From Litorivivens sp047622145 (GTDB lineage: Bacteria > Pseudomonadota > Gammaproteobacteria > Pseudomonadales > Spongiibacteraceae), in NCBI GenBank assembly GCA_047622145.1, contig JBLHMO010000014.1, forward strand, positions 1 to 33,550: DNA of 33,550 bases. The letters are read 5' to 3'. The notes beneath the pieces are model-generated. The model did not search any database and was not told the origin of the DNA. It saw nothing but the letters and a program-made list of their open reading frames with translations. This document shows, piece by piece, positions 24,605 to 31,489 of the stretch. The translations under genes and the position numbers were made by a program. The number at the start of each line of letters is the position of its first letter. Position 1 is the first letter of the stretch.

Positions 24605-24650
24605 ACATAACAAGGCGCTCCAAGGCGACCGCTAAAGCTTAGCGTTAAAT
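24605..24650 (+). other. attC-like site 3, short and probably degenerate
   Basis: ACATAACAAGGCGC opens the site and GTTAAAT (24644-24650) can serve as the second core. Only 46 bp separate them, shorter than usual, and the middle is a perfect hairpin CGCTAA-AGC-TTAGCG (24630-24644). The second half may have been lost, which could fix the epimerase and GNAT cassettes together. Confidence 0.5.
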
Positions 24651-24661
24651 GTGGTTGAGCT

Positions 24662-25084
24662 ATGAGGCTAGAAATTACAAGCAATCCCAACGAGGAAGAT
24701 GATCAGCTTATCATCTCAAAGACGCGGGAGTATAACTCGGCATTCGCGCCGACCGAATTTAAGTTACTTTCTATTTATTGCAGGAACGATAATGGCGAGA
24801 TTGTAGGCGGACTTACAGGTAAATCATTCTGGGATTGGCTTCATATAGAGTACTTATGGGTGAATGAGTCCGAGAGGGGAAAGGATGTCGGTACTCAAAT
24901 CATGCTTGCGGGAGAAGATGAAGCAATAAACCGAGGTTGTATCGGGTCAACTCTGGATACATTTAGTTTTCAGGCTTTAGGCTTTTACGAAAAGCTTGGG
25001 TACTCCGTTACTGGTAAGTTATCTGGGTATTTAGGTAAGTATGAACGGTTTTATTTGCAAAAGAAGCTGGGGCAAAAAATTTAA
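24662..25084 (+). CDS. GNAT-family N-acetyltransferase, cassette-borne
   Basis: A 140-residue GCN5-related acetyltransferase. The acetyl-CoA pyrophosphate-binding motif is RGKDVG at residues 72-77, following IEYLWVNESE; the last helix-strand unit is FSFQALGFYEKLGYSVTGKL. It would transfer an acetyl group to a small molecule or protein amine. GNAT proteins are among the commonest integron cassette products, and some give drug resistance, but nothing here identifies an antibiotic-modifying subfamily. The stop codon lies inside the start of attC site 4, a compact arrangement normal for cassettes. Confidence 0.9.
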   Translation: MRLEITSNPNEEDDQLIISKTREYNSAFAPTEFKLLSIYCRNDNGEIVGGLTGKSFWDWLHIEYLWVNESERGKDVGTQIMLAGEDEAINRGCIGSTLDTFSFQALGFYEKLGYSVTGKLSGYLGKYERFYLQKKLGQKI

Positions 25085-25168
25085 CAAGCGGCAGCAGTCG
25101 CTCCCGTTGGTCGCTGGGACAGCCAAAACGCTGCGCTTATTTGTCTGCCCTTGTGCCGGGCGTTATAT
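25079..25168 (+). other. attC-like site 4
   Basis: It begins ATTTAAC (25079-25085), an exact match to RYYYAAC, and ends GGGCGTTATAT (core 25162-25168). GCGGCAGCA near the start pairs loosely with TGTGCCGGGC near the end. Length 90 bp. It overlaps the GNAT stop codon. Confidence 0.8.
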
Positions 25169-25338
25169 CGCCGTGTTACCCACGAAAAGTAGACATCATC
25201 TATAGTTAGATTTCGGTCCCATGCGAGATGTCCAGTGACTAAACGTAGAAAGCACGCCTACACTTAGGCACTCGTCTAAGATGTTGTGTACACTTAACTT
25301 CGTGTGACGCTATTTTTAAAAGTCCGCGCCCTAATTCC
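25169..25338 (+). other. Leader region of the hflX-like cassette
   Basis: A 170-base non-coding stretch between attC4 and the HflX start, longer than usual within a cassette array. It could hold a cassette-internal promoter, but I see no clear -35/-10 pair. The words CGAAAAGTAGACAT and TGTGTACACTTAAC slightly resemble insertion-sequence ends; this is not enough to call one. Confidence 0.3.
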
Positions 25339-26703
25339 ATGAGAAATCCCCCAATGTTAAACCCCGAAAAAATATCTCTGCCACGTGCGCTGATCGTCGC
25401 CGTGCAATTAGACAGTGTTAGCGATGTTGAATTCGAATCCTCGTTGGAGGAATTGGCTGACCTGGCAAAGACGTTAGGGCTAGAGTTGGTCGGTCAATTT
25501 ACCCAAAAGCGTTCGTCTTTCGACTCGACGGCCTATGTAGGCGTCGGTAAACGGGAGGAAATAAAACAATTCCTACAAAATCAACAAGCCGACTCAGAGC
25601 CGTCGTCGCAGGCTGATCCTCTGAATGCTAGTGATTCAGTGGAGTTTATTCTAGTCGACCATGAAATCTCGCCATCCCAGGCACTCAATTTGGAAATGGA
25701 AGTCGGTTGTGAGGTGATGGATCGCACAGTGGTCATTCTTGAGATTTTTCATCGCAACGCCAGCTCACACGCTGCTAGGGTACAAGTTGAGATTGCGCGC
25801 CTTACCTATATGGCGCCGCGCTTGCGTGAAGCCGCCAAGCGCGCCGGACCGTCAGGACGGCAGCGCAGCGGCACCGGTGGGCGCGGTACAGGGCAGTCAC
25901 GCAGCCAAACGGACAGTCGTAAGGTTCGCGATCGTATTGCTGAGCTACAGAAGGAAATTGATGCCATGGAGGCAAATCGCGATACCCAGCGATCACGACG
26001 TCAGGGTCAATCGGAGTTAGCCCAGGTAGCACTGGTCGGTTATACCAACGCGGGCAAATCTACCCTGATGTGCGCCTTGACTGGCAAGGAAGTGCTAGTG
26101 GCCAATAAACTGTTTGCCACGCTAGACACTAAGGTACGCACCTTGTACCCAGAAAGTGTGCCGAAAGTATTAGTGACTGACACGGTTGGTTTTATTAAAA
26201 ATTTACCCCATGGTTTGGTTGCCTCGTTCAAGTCAACGTTGGACGAGGCCCTTGGCGCATCACTGTTGTTACACATTATTGACGCTGGCGACCCCGGCTT
26301 TGAAGCGCAGCTTGAAGTAACCGATAAAGTATTGGCCGAGATTGGTGCCGATAGTGTGCCGCGCATTCGGGTGTTCAATAAAATTGACTATCTGGACGAC
26401 GCAGTCGGACAAGAAGAGCGTACAGCAGAGCTGCAAGCCAAATACCCCGGCTGTATTGTTATTAGTGCGCGTCGTGAGGACGATATAGCAGAGATGCATC
26501 AAGCGATTGTGAGGTTTTTTCAAAAGGACCTGATTGAATCCGAGATTTTTTTACCCTGGTCGGCACAGGATTTGCGCGGCAATATTTTTGCCACCTGCGA
26601 TGTGCTTGAAGAGCGCGCCGGTGACGCAGGTGCATTTTTTCGCCTCCGCGCCACGCCGGAAGTGATCGCTACGCTAAGTAAGCTCTCAGGCGATGCGTGC
26701 TGA
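25339..26703 (+). CDS. HflX-family GTPase, within the integron
   Basis: A 454-residue HflX-type GTPase, full length. The N-terminal HflX domain (LVGQFTQKRSSFDSTAYVGV and VEFILVDHEISPSQALNLE) is followed by a coiled linker (MAPRLREAAKRAG...) and the G domain: G1 GYTNAGKST (234-242), G3 DTVG (281-284) and G4 NKID (347-350). HflX binds ribosomes and splits stalled or heat-damaged 70S particles; some relatives (HflXr) give macrolide-lincosamide resistance. It is not next to hfq or miaA, the usual neighbours of housekeeping hflX, and is flanked by attC-like sites, so it is probably a second, mobile copy. ATG 25354 is an alternative start. Confidence 0.9.
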   Translation: MRNPPMLNPEKISLPRALIVAVQLDSVSDVEFESSLEELADLAKTLGLELVGQFTQKRSSFDSTAYVGVGKREEIKQFLQNQQADSEPSSQADPLNASDSVEFILVDHEISPSQALNLEMEVGCEVMDRTVVILEIFHRNASSHAARVQVEIARLTYMAPRLREAAKRAGPSGRQRSGTGGRGTGQSRSQTDSRKVRDRIAELQKEIDAMEANRDTQRSRRQGQSELAQVALVGYTNAGKSTLMCALTGKEVLVANKLFATLDTKVRTLYPESVPKVLVTDTVGFIKNLPHGLVASFKSTLDEALGASLLLHIIDAGDPGFEAQLEVTDKVLAEIGADSVPRIRVFNKIDYLDDAVGQEERTAELQAKYPGCIVISARREDDIAEMHQAIVRFFQKDLIESEIFLPWSAQDLRGNIFATCDVLEERAGDAGAFFRLRATPEVIATLSKLSGDAC

Positions 26704-26741
26704 GGTGGGATAAGTGCATTATAAAAAGTTCTCAAACATCG

Positions 26742-26875
26742 TTTTAACAAAAAGAAACTGGCCGCAACTGGACTCGCTAGCGCTTTCCGTTTAGCAAAGC
26801 GTTATGCGTCACTTACCACCCTAGGGTCAACTATGCAGCAGTTTCGCTCAGGCGCTCCAAACCGCGGCGTTATGT
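26742..26875 (+). other. attC-like site 5, compound
   Basis: It opens with TTTTAACAAAAAG (AAC at 26746-26748). Two possible second cores follow: GTTATGC (26801-26807) and GTTATGT (26869-26875). Either a single 134-bp site or a 66-bp site followed by half of another is possible. It separates the HflX and YcxB-like genes. Confidence 0.55.
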
Positions 26876-26947
26876 AACGCTCAAAGAATTGCTCATGCAC
26901 TAACTATAGAGCTATTACGAATTAACTAAACACAATAAGTGGTTTCT

Positions 26948-27424
26948 ATGCAGCCTTATAATACTCAGTTTACATTGTCTCGAGATTACCTTGCTGAGTG
27001 TTTTGATCAGTCTTTACCCTACGGGAAAAATACTAAGCCAAATTTTCTATTTTCTGCGTTATTGTTAGCCTCCGGTGCGGGTGCACTCGTTTTTACTGAG
27101 CAACCTAAGTTCGTAGGCATTATGTTAATTGCTTTGGCTATACTGGAGCTGATACATATTCGATTTCGACGAGCCTGGTGGTTAACAAGACAGATGTGGG
27201 GGAAAAGTTCTGATAGTGAAGTTAAATTGACCATAGATGAAGATGGGATCCGAACACAGAACCCCTATACACAAACAACGTTATTGTGGGCAGATATAGA
27301 ACGCTTGATTGAAACCGATTTAGGGGTTATTTTCGTAGCTAAATATGGAGGCCAACAGTACCTGTCTAAATCGTTATTTTCTGCTGAATTGATAAGCGAG
27401 ATGTTTGCTCTTAATGAGAATTAA
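26948..27424 (+). CDS. YcxB-like membrane protein, cassette-borne
   Basis: A 158-residue protein starting at ATG 26948; an in-frame GTG at 26939 is less likely. It begins with a short soluble stretch (FTLSRDYLAECFDQSL), then two adjacent membrane helices (FLFSALLLASGAGALVF and FVGIMLIALAILELIHI), then a basic region and a C-terminal beta-rich domain (VKLTIDEDGIRTQNPYTQTT, LLWADIERLIETDLGVIFVA). This is the YcxB-like arrangement. The family is uncharacterised. It is the last cassette with a recognisable attC behind it. Confidence 0.75.
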   Translation: MQPYNTQFTLSRDYLAECFDQSLPYGKNTKPNFLFSALLLASGAGALVFTEQPKFVGIMLIALAILELIHIRFRRAWWLTRQMWGKSSDSEVKLTIDEDGIRTQNPYTQTTLLWADIERLIETDLGVIFVAKYGGQQYLSKSLFSAELISEMFALNEN

Positions 27425-27475
27425 CATCTACCTTAGTAAGATCTTAATCGCTCATACGATGAAGCCAATACAACC

Positions 27476-27544
27476 ACATAACAAGGCAAGCAAGAGAGAA
27501 ATATTAAAGCCTTGCTTTAACTTCCCCTTCTTGCGACGTTAGGC
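27476..27544 (+). other. attC-like site 6, last of the array
   Basis: ACATAAC (27476-27482) and GTTAGGC (27538-27544, an exact GTTRRRY match) bound a 69-bp site. GGCAAGCAAGAGAG pairs imperfectly with the complement of CCCCTTCTTGCGAC. No further good site was seen to the right. Confidence 0.8.
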
Positions 27545-27756
27545 TGTATATGTACTGGCATAGTCGACTAGGCCACCTGACTAGAGGTGATATGATCGCC
27601 TCTATAACAACCTACGTCCTTCATCGGATTACGTGTTTTTGACCGTCCGCTTTTTACCAGAAGGCAACGGCCACCTCGTGTCTCGCATGCGACCTTTCCG
27701 GATTTCTGGGGAGCATTCGAAAAGCCCTGTAATGCTTTCCGGCTCTCATTGAAATT
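27545..27756. other. Non-coding junction between integron and RAYT region
   Basis: No gene is supported. It contains a near-palindrome AGAGGTGAT-ATG-ATCGCCTCT (27583-27603, one mismatch) of unknown role. The first dispersed repeat begins at its right end. Confidence 0.4.
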
Positions 27757-27776
27757 AAAGGGGGCAGAGCCCTTTT
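27757..27776 (+). repeat. Dispersed repeat copy A
   Basis: AAAGGGGGCAGAGCCCTTTT preceded by AATT. It can form a GGGC-AGA-GCCC hairpin with a T-tract and may act as a weak terminator. Copy B, in inverse orientation, lies on the other side of the RAYT remnant. Confidence 0.9.
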
Positions 27777-27850
27777 CTGATCTGCAGGGATGACTGTGTA
27801 TTGACGTTTTGCTAGTTTGACGTTGCCCAGATTGTTTCAGGGAAGAAACG

Positions 27851-28246
27851 ATGCCTAGAAAGCCACGCTATTATTTGCCGGGTGTACCTGTTCACATAGT
27901 CCAGAGAGGACATTCGCGAGAACCCATATTTTTTGAAACTCAGGACTATGCGACGTATGCGTATTGGTTAAATGAAAGGGCTAAAAAGTATGACGTAGCC
28001 ATAGATGCCTTCGTTTTGATTCTTTATACGAAAGGCTTGGTAGCACCCCCGAAGAGGGGCACCAAGCCTATTGTGATTTGTTTGAGGGGACGATCGAGGA
28101 AGCATATCAAACTGATTCTCGAAGCTTGGCAATCCGGCACGCCCCTAGGTAGCGATAGGTTTAATGAGAAGGTGCAGCAACGTTTGCAGTGCAAGGTTGC
28201 GCATGCGAGGAGAGGGCGGCCAGCGAATAGCGGAAAAGGGCTCTGA
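27851..28246 (+). pseudogene. Decayed REP-associated tyrosine transposase (RAYT)
   Basis: The start is a typical RAYT N-terminus: MPRKPRYYLPGVPVHIVQRG followed by HSREPIFFETQDYATYAYWL. After IDAFVL, about residue 57, the family motif with the catalytic HUH histidines should follow; instead a hairpin-forming segment (28033-28069) and a deletion are present. The family's C-terminal part then appears in two frames: YCDLFEGTIEEAYQTD in a different frame, and SGTPLGSDRF...RRGRP in the original frame. Full-length RAYTs are about 230 residues; this frame is 131 and lacks the catalytic residues. These single-strand transposases normally mobilise REP elements, fitting the dispersed repeats around it. 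Confidence 0.88.
28033..28069. repeat. Palindromic insert within the RAYT remnant
   Basis: AGGCTTGGT (28033-28041) is inverted at 28061-28069 (ACCAAGCCT), with CACCCCC and GAGGGGC extending the stem inside. It sits exactly where the catalytic HUH region of the RAYT should be. It could be a REP-like element inserted at, or left by, the deletion. Confidence 0.7.
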
Positions 28247-28253
28247 CCCCTTT
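28234..28253 (-). repeat. Dispersed repeat copy B, inverted
   Basis: The minus strand reads AAAGGGGTCAGAGCCCTTTT, differing from copy A by one base. It overlaps the end of the RAYT remnant, so A and B flank that gene as inverted repeats about 480 bp apart. Confidence 0.9.
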
Positions 28254-28398
28254 GGTCGTCGTCCCTCGTGAACTCTACTCTGAAGCTCAAGCAAGCCTAA
28301 ACTATCAGTCTACTTCAAGAACCTTTGCCTGATGTGCTTGTAACATTTAGGCACTGTCGGCAATATCGAGGCCTCATAATGATTAGGCAGATCGACTT

Positions 28399-29637
28399 AT
28401 GCAGTGCCCTTACACAAATATTTTGGACCCCGATATCTATGTCGGCGGTGGTCATCATTCTATTTTCGCTGAGATCCGCGAACAATCTGGCGGTTTAGCG
28501 TATATCGAAGATCCCATTACAGGTGTTCCCTATTGGGCGGTGATGAAGCGGGAATACGCTGACTATGTCTGCAAGAATCCTCTACTTTTTTCTAGTCAGG
28601 CTAAAACCATATTGCCTAAGGAAACGCCGGAAGAAGAAATGGCGCTGTCGCGCCTGATGCTGGTGAATATGGACCCGCCGGAGCACGTGAAATACCGCCG
28701 TATTGTGCGCAGCGCGTTTACACCCAAAGCGGTGCAAGGCTATGAAGCCAGGTTTCGGGAAGTGGCGAAAGAGACTATTGACCGGATAGCCGACAATGGT
28801 GAGTGCGAGTTTGTTACTGATGTAGCGGCGGAGTTGCCTTTGATCGCTATCATGTCTTTGTGCGGCTGCCCCATTGAAGATAAGAAACAGTTTTTCGACT
28901 GGACCAACACCATGATCTTTACCGAAGATGAAGACATCGGTGGTGGGCAGGGGATTGAGGCCGCACAAGCGGCAGCGATAGAAGTTTATGCCTATGCCGC
29001 AGCGATTGCTGAGAAGCACAAGACCGAACCCCTGAGCGATATTGTGGGTGCCTTGCTGGATGGCACGGTGAATGACGAAAAATTGACTGCGGAAGAGTTC
29101 CAGTTATTTTTTCTGATGCTGATTGCTGCTGGTAATGAAAGCACGCGTTCGGTTATTGCCCACGGCATGCGTCTTTTGATGGAGAACCGTGATCAATTGG
29201 AAAAACTGATTAAGGACCCCTCACTGATTCCCTTCGCGGTGGAAGAGATTTTGCGCTACAACCCTGCATTCGTTCAAATGCGGCGCACCGTGATGGAAGA
29301 TACCGAAATTGGCGGGCAGTATTTGAAAGCAGGGGACAAGATGGTCATCAATTGGCAGGCAATTAACCACGATCCGGATGTGTTTGACGACCCCGAAAAG
29401 TTTGATGTTGAACGGTTCAAAAACAAGCCTGAGCTGGCCAGTCAGCACCGCGCCTTTGGTAACGGTGAACATTTCTGCATTGGCGCACATATATCGCGTA
29501 TGGAAATGCTGGTTATGTTTGAAGAAATCATTCCGCGCTTGCAAAACCCGCAGTTCGCGAAGCCCGTTGAATATATGCGTGATTACTTTGTGAATAGTAT
29601 TAAATCCATGCATATCAGCTTTGATGCAGCGGCATAG
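28399..29637 (+). CDS. Cytochrome P450
   Basis: A 412-residue soluble bacterial P450. The haem-binding loop is FGNGEHFCIGAH, with the axial cysteine at residue 360. The oxygen-activation I-helix has AAGNES at residues 243-248, with Asn in place of the more common Asp or Glu. The K-helix ExxR is EEILR. The fold resembles the CYP124/125/142-like and linalool-hydroxylase-like groups that oxidise terpenoid or steroid side chains. It needs a ferredoxin and reductase, which are not encoded nearby. It stands alone between repeats B and C, so it looks like an acquired single-gene unit. The substrate is not known. Confidence 0.92.
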   Translation: MQCPYTNILDPDIYVGGGHHSIFAEIREQSGGLAYIEDPITGVPYWAVMKREYADYVCKNPLLFSSQAKTILPKETPEEEMALSRLMLVNMDPPEHVKYRRIVRSAFTPKAVQGYEARFREVAKETIDRIADNGECEFVTDVAAELPLIAIMSLCGCPIEDKKQFFDWTNTMIFTEDEDIGGGQGIEAAQAAAIEVYAYAAAIAEKHKTEPLSDIVGALLDGTVNDEKLTAEEFQLFFLMLIAAGNESTRSVIAHGMRLLMENRDQLEKLIKDPSLIPFAVEEILRYNPAFVQMRRTVMEDTEIGGQYLKAGDKMVINWQAINHDPDVFDDPEKFDVERFKNKPELASQHRAFGNGEHFCIGAHISRMEMLVMFEEIIPRLQNPQFAKPVEYMRDYFVNSIKSMHISFDAAA

Positions 29638-29650
29638 AATTAAAGGTTTC

Positions 29651-29675
29651 AATTAAAGGGGGCAGAGCCCTTTTT
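29651..29675 (+). repeat. Dispersed repeat copy C
   Basis: AATT followed by AAAGGGGGCAGAGCCCTTTT and one more T. The 20-base core is identical to copy A. It lies 14 bases after the P450 stop and may terminate its transcript. Confidence 0.92.
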
Positions 29676-29709
29676 GTTTGATAAACCCTTTAACGAAGAG
29701 TAAGAATAC

Positions 29710-30126
29710 ATGGAAAGATTCAGCATAATTATGGGGCGATTTCTACTCGGCCTCTATTTTTTGGTGCCTGGGATACAAAAATTTACGGCATCAGACGAAC
29801 TTGTGGCCTACATGCAATCGAATGACATTGCTTTCGCTCCGCAACTTTTGTGGTTTGCTGGGGCTGCGAGCGTGATTGGTGGGGTTTTTTTGATGTCCGG
29901 TCGGCACGTTAAGCTCGTAGCTTATGGATTTGTAGTTTACGTGCTGCTCGTTAATTTCATGCTGCATGACTTTTGGACCATGAGCGAGGGTATGGTCGCT
30001 CGTGAGATGCAGAATTTCGTCAAAAACCTGGCAATAGTTGGAGGGTTGCTGGTCGTAGCTGGATATGCCCCGCCACGGCGACTATTCCTGGAGGTGTGGT
30101 GGCGAAGTGATAAATCAGTAAATTAA
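29710..30126 (+). CDS. DoxX-family membrane protein
   Basis: A 138-residue integral membrane protein with four predicted helices: IIMGRFLLGLYFLVPGIQKF, PQLLWFAGAASVIGGVFLMS, LVAYGFVVYVLLVNFMLHDF and VKNLAIVGGLLVVAGYA. The first helix with its PGIQKF motif, and the DFW...NFVKNLAIVGG segment, are DoxX-family hallmarks. DoxX proteins have been linked to quinol oxidases, thiosulfate oxidation and thiol redox balance, but most are uncharacterised. Its stop codon overlaps the beginning of repeat D. It may be independent of its neighbours, since repeat C separates it from the P450. Confidence 0.85.
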   Translation: MERFSIIMGRFLLGLYFLVPGIQKFTASDELVAYMQSNDIAFAPQLLWFAGAASVIGGVFLMSGRHVKLVAYGFVVYVLLVNFMLHDFWTMSEGMVAREMQNFVKNLAIVGGLLVVAGYAPPRRLFLEVWWRSDKSVN

Positions 30127-30145
30127 AGGGGTCAGAGCTTTTTTT
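30121..30145 (+). repeat. Dispersed repeat copy D
   Basis: AATTAAAGGGGTCAGAGCTT followed by TTTTTG. It overlaps the DoxX stop codon. The second arm is altered to a T-rich run. Confidence 0.85.
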
Positions 30146-30220
30146 GCTTTTTTTCAAAAAATTCGCCAGCTTCACCGCGCCAGTGTTTGAGGCCTTAGGC
30201 GTTTAACCGAGTTCTTATGA

Positions 30221-30436
30221 ATGAATAATATAAACCCTAGAAAATTACTCGGCAGTAAGTGGACCGCCGTAAACCCTAGCAATAAAGAGAAGCACTTCTT
30301 GGTTTCTGACGTTGAGTTTGATGAAGAGGAGTTGGTCATATCATGTAGCATAGAGGCGGTAATGTCGAAAAGAACCATTGCTATAGATTGGCATGAACTG
30401 AAAAATTACAATAACTGGATTCATGGCTGGAAATAA
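30221..30436 (+). CDS. TIGR02450-type small Trp-rich protein
   Basis: A 71-residue protein starting NNINPRKLLGSKWTAVNPSN, followed by KEKHFLVSDVEFDEEELVIS and ending DWHELKNYNNWIHGWK. The NP-x-KLL-x-SKWTAV...NKEKHF start and W-HELK...W-x-x-GWK end match the small conserved family TIGR02450, found in many marine gammaproteobacteria and of unknown function. The length is normal. There is no obvious ribosome binding site. It is likely cytosolic. Confidence 0.85.
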   Translation: MNNINPRKLLGSKWTAVNPSNKEKHFLVSDVEFDEEELVISCSIEAVMSKRTIAIDWHELKNYNNWIHGWK

Positions 30437-30482
30437 GCATATGTCTTTAGCGTATACACCTAGCAAGTTAAGAAAGCGGGAC

Positions 30483-30497
30483 GCCGAGAATCTCGGC
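30483..30497. repeat. Small perfect hairpin
   Basis: GCCGAG-AAT-CTCGGC, a 6-bp stem with a 3-base loop, in the space between the Trp-rich gene and the SOUL gene. There is no T-run, so terminator function is not supported. Confidence 0.5.
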
Positions 30498-30619
30498 CAC
30501 TCTACCTAAAGCGTTTGGCGTCAAGGTCAATGCGTTCATGGCTGGCAGATACGTTCGGTAAGGCAGTGATCTTGGAAATGGCCCCCACTACCGGCCTACT
30601 CACATAGGAAGTTACCAGA

Positions 30620-31255
30620 ATGTTGCAGATAGCCACAGTCATTTGGGTCACAATAGGTGCCTTGTTATTGGGGGGGAACGCTGTGGCCGCTGAGGAAGCA
30701 AAATATACGGTGCTCCAAGAAGAAGACCGATTCGAACTGCGGCTATACGAATCTCATATTCTTGCCGAGACGATGGTGAGCGGTGACTTTGAAGATGCGG
30801 GTAGCGAAGCATTTGGTCGCCTGTTTAAGTACATATCTGGCAATAATGAGCAGCAGCAAAAGGTTGCGATGACATCGCCTGTTGGACAGGAGCCCTCGAG
30901 TCAGAAGATCGCGATGACATCGCCGGTAGGCCAGCAAGAGCGGGATGGAAAGTGGGCTGTCAGCTTTATGATGCCTGCGTCGTTCACCCTGGAAGCCACT
31001 CCTGTGCCGAACGATCCGAATGTCTCTATTCGCGAGGTTCCAGCACGCCACATAGCTGCGGTAAGTTATTCGGGTTTTTGGAGTAAAAAGGGCTACCGTC
31101 GCAACCTGGAAAAGCTGCAGAAGTGGATCACAAGTACTGGCTTACGTCCGCTTGGCGAACCACTTTGGGCGCGCTACAATCCACCGTTCATGCCTTGGTT
31201 CCTTCGTCGAAATGAGATATTGGTCCCGGTTGCACCTCCAGAATTAGGTGAGTGA
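30620..31255 (+). CDS. SOUL-family haem-binding protein
   Basis: A 211-residue exported protein of the SOUL/HBP family. A signal peptide (IATVIWVTIGALLLGGNAVA, cleavage after AVA) is followed by YTVLQEEDRFELRLYESHIL, AFGRLFKYISG and a C-terminal RRNEILVPV block, all typical of SOUL proteins. The motif QKVAMTSPVGQ is present twice, at residues 80-90 and 95-105, because of a 15-residue tandem duplication; other family members normally have a single copy. SOUL proteins bind haem or porphyrin, and the periplasmic bacterial ones are poorly studied. The ribosome binding site AGGAAG is good. Confidence 0.9.
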   Translation: MLQIATVIWVTIGALLLGGNAVAAEEAKYTVLQEEDRFELRLYESHILAETMVSGDFEDAGSEAFGRLFKYISGNNEQQQKVAMTSPVGQEPSSQKIAMTSPVGQQERDGKWAVSFMMPASFTLEATPVPNDPNVSIREVPARHIAAVSYSGFWSKKGYRRNLEKLQKWITSTGLRPLGEPLWARYNPPFMPWFLRRNEILVPVAPPELGE

Positions 31256-31278
31256 GCATGGTTCATTTGACGCCCAAG

Positions 31279-31319
31279 AATTAAAGGGTCAGGACGGAAA
31301 CGTTCTCTGACCCCCTTGG
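31279..31319. repeat. Dispersed repeat copy E, paired palindromic form
   Basis: AATTAAAGGGTCAG on the left and CTGACCCCCTT on the right form an inverted pair around a 13-base loop. This is a two-unit version of the repeat. It follows the SOUL gene by 23 bases. Confidence 0.85.
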
Positions 31320-31367
31320 ATAAGAGGCCTTTTGTCTAAATATCAAGAGACTATGAACTAAAGGCCG

Positions 31368-31456
31368 CATAATGTGGCAAGCTGGGCGCCTACTTCTTTT
31401 CGGGAGCGGTCCGGCTTTGCCGTCCCAGAGCAAAGTCTTACGCGCCCGTTAGCCCG
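31368..31456 (+). other. Possible attC-like palindrome upstream of the DJ-1 gene
   Basis: GGGCGC(CTAC) in the left half pairs with GCGCCC near the end, and the right half ends CGCCCGTTAGCC. The right half resembles an attC end, but the left AAC core is missing. The interval is more GC-rich than the neighbours. It is offered only as a candidate. Confidence 0.3.
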
Positions 31457-31489
31457 GCCCCCCCGTACGCTTGCAAACGGAGAATGCGC

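Larger units (their letters stand above)
21792..27544. mobile_element. Chromosomal integron: intI plus about five gene cassettes
   Basis: The minus-strand IntI-type integrase faces a row of plus-strand genes, each followed by a palindromic site beginning with a TAACAA core and ending with a GTTAtgc-like core. This is the standard integron layout. The recognisable ORF-bearing cassettes, in order, encode an EncFtn-like ferritin, an epimerase/dehydratase, a GNAT protein, HflX and a YcxB-like protein; a broken cassette may precede them. Boundaries are set by the integrase stop and the last attC-like site. Cassette DNA is more AT-rich than the flanking chromosome. Confidence 0.85.

Noticed and set aside
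25169..25338. Insertion-sequence end upstream of hflX
   Set aside because: Only short word resemblance; no transposase, inverted ends or target duplication.
28024..28290. 88-codon minus-strand frame over the RAYT remnant
   Set aside because: It is a shadow of the degraded transposase and of repeat B.
30436..30619. Additional attC or RNA gene between the Trp-rich and SOUL genes
   Set aside because: Only a 6-bp hairpin at 30483-30497; no TAAC/GTTA cores and no tRNA-like fold.
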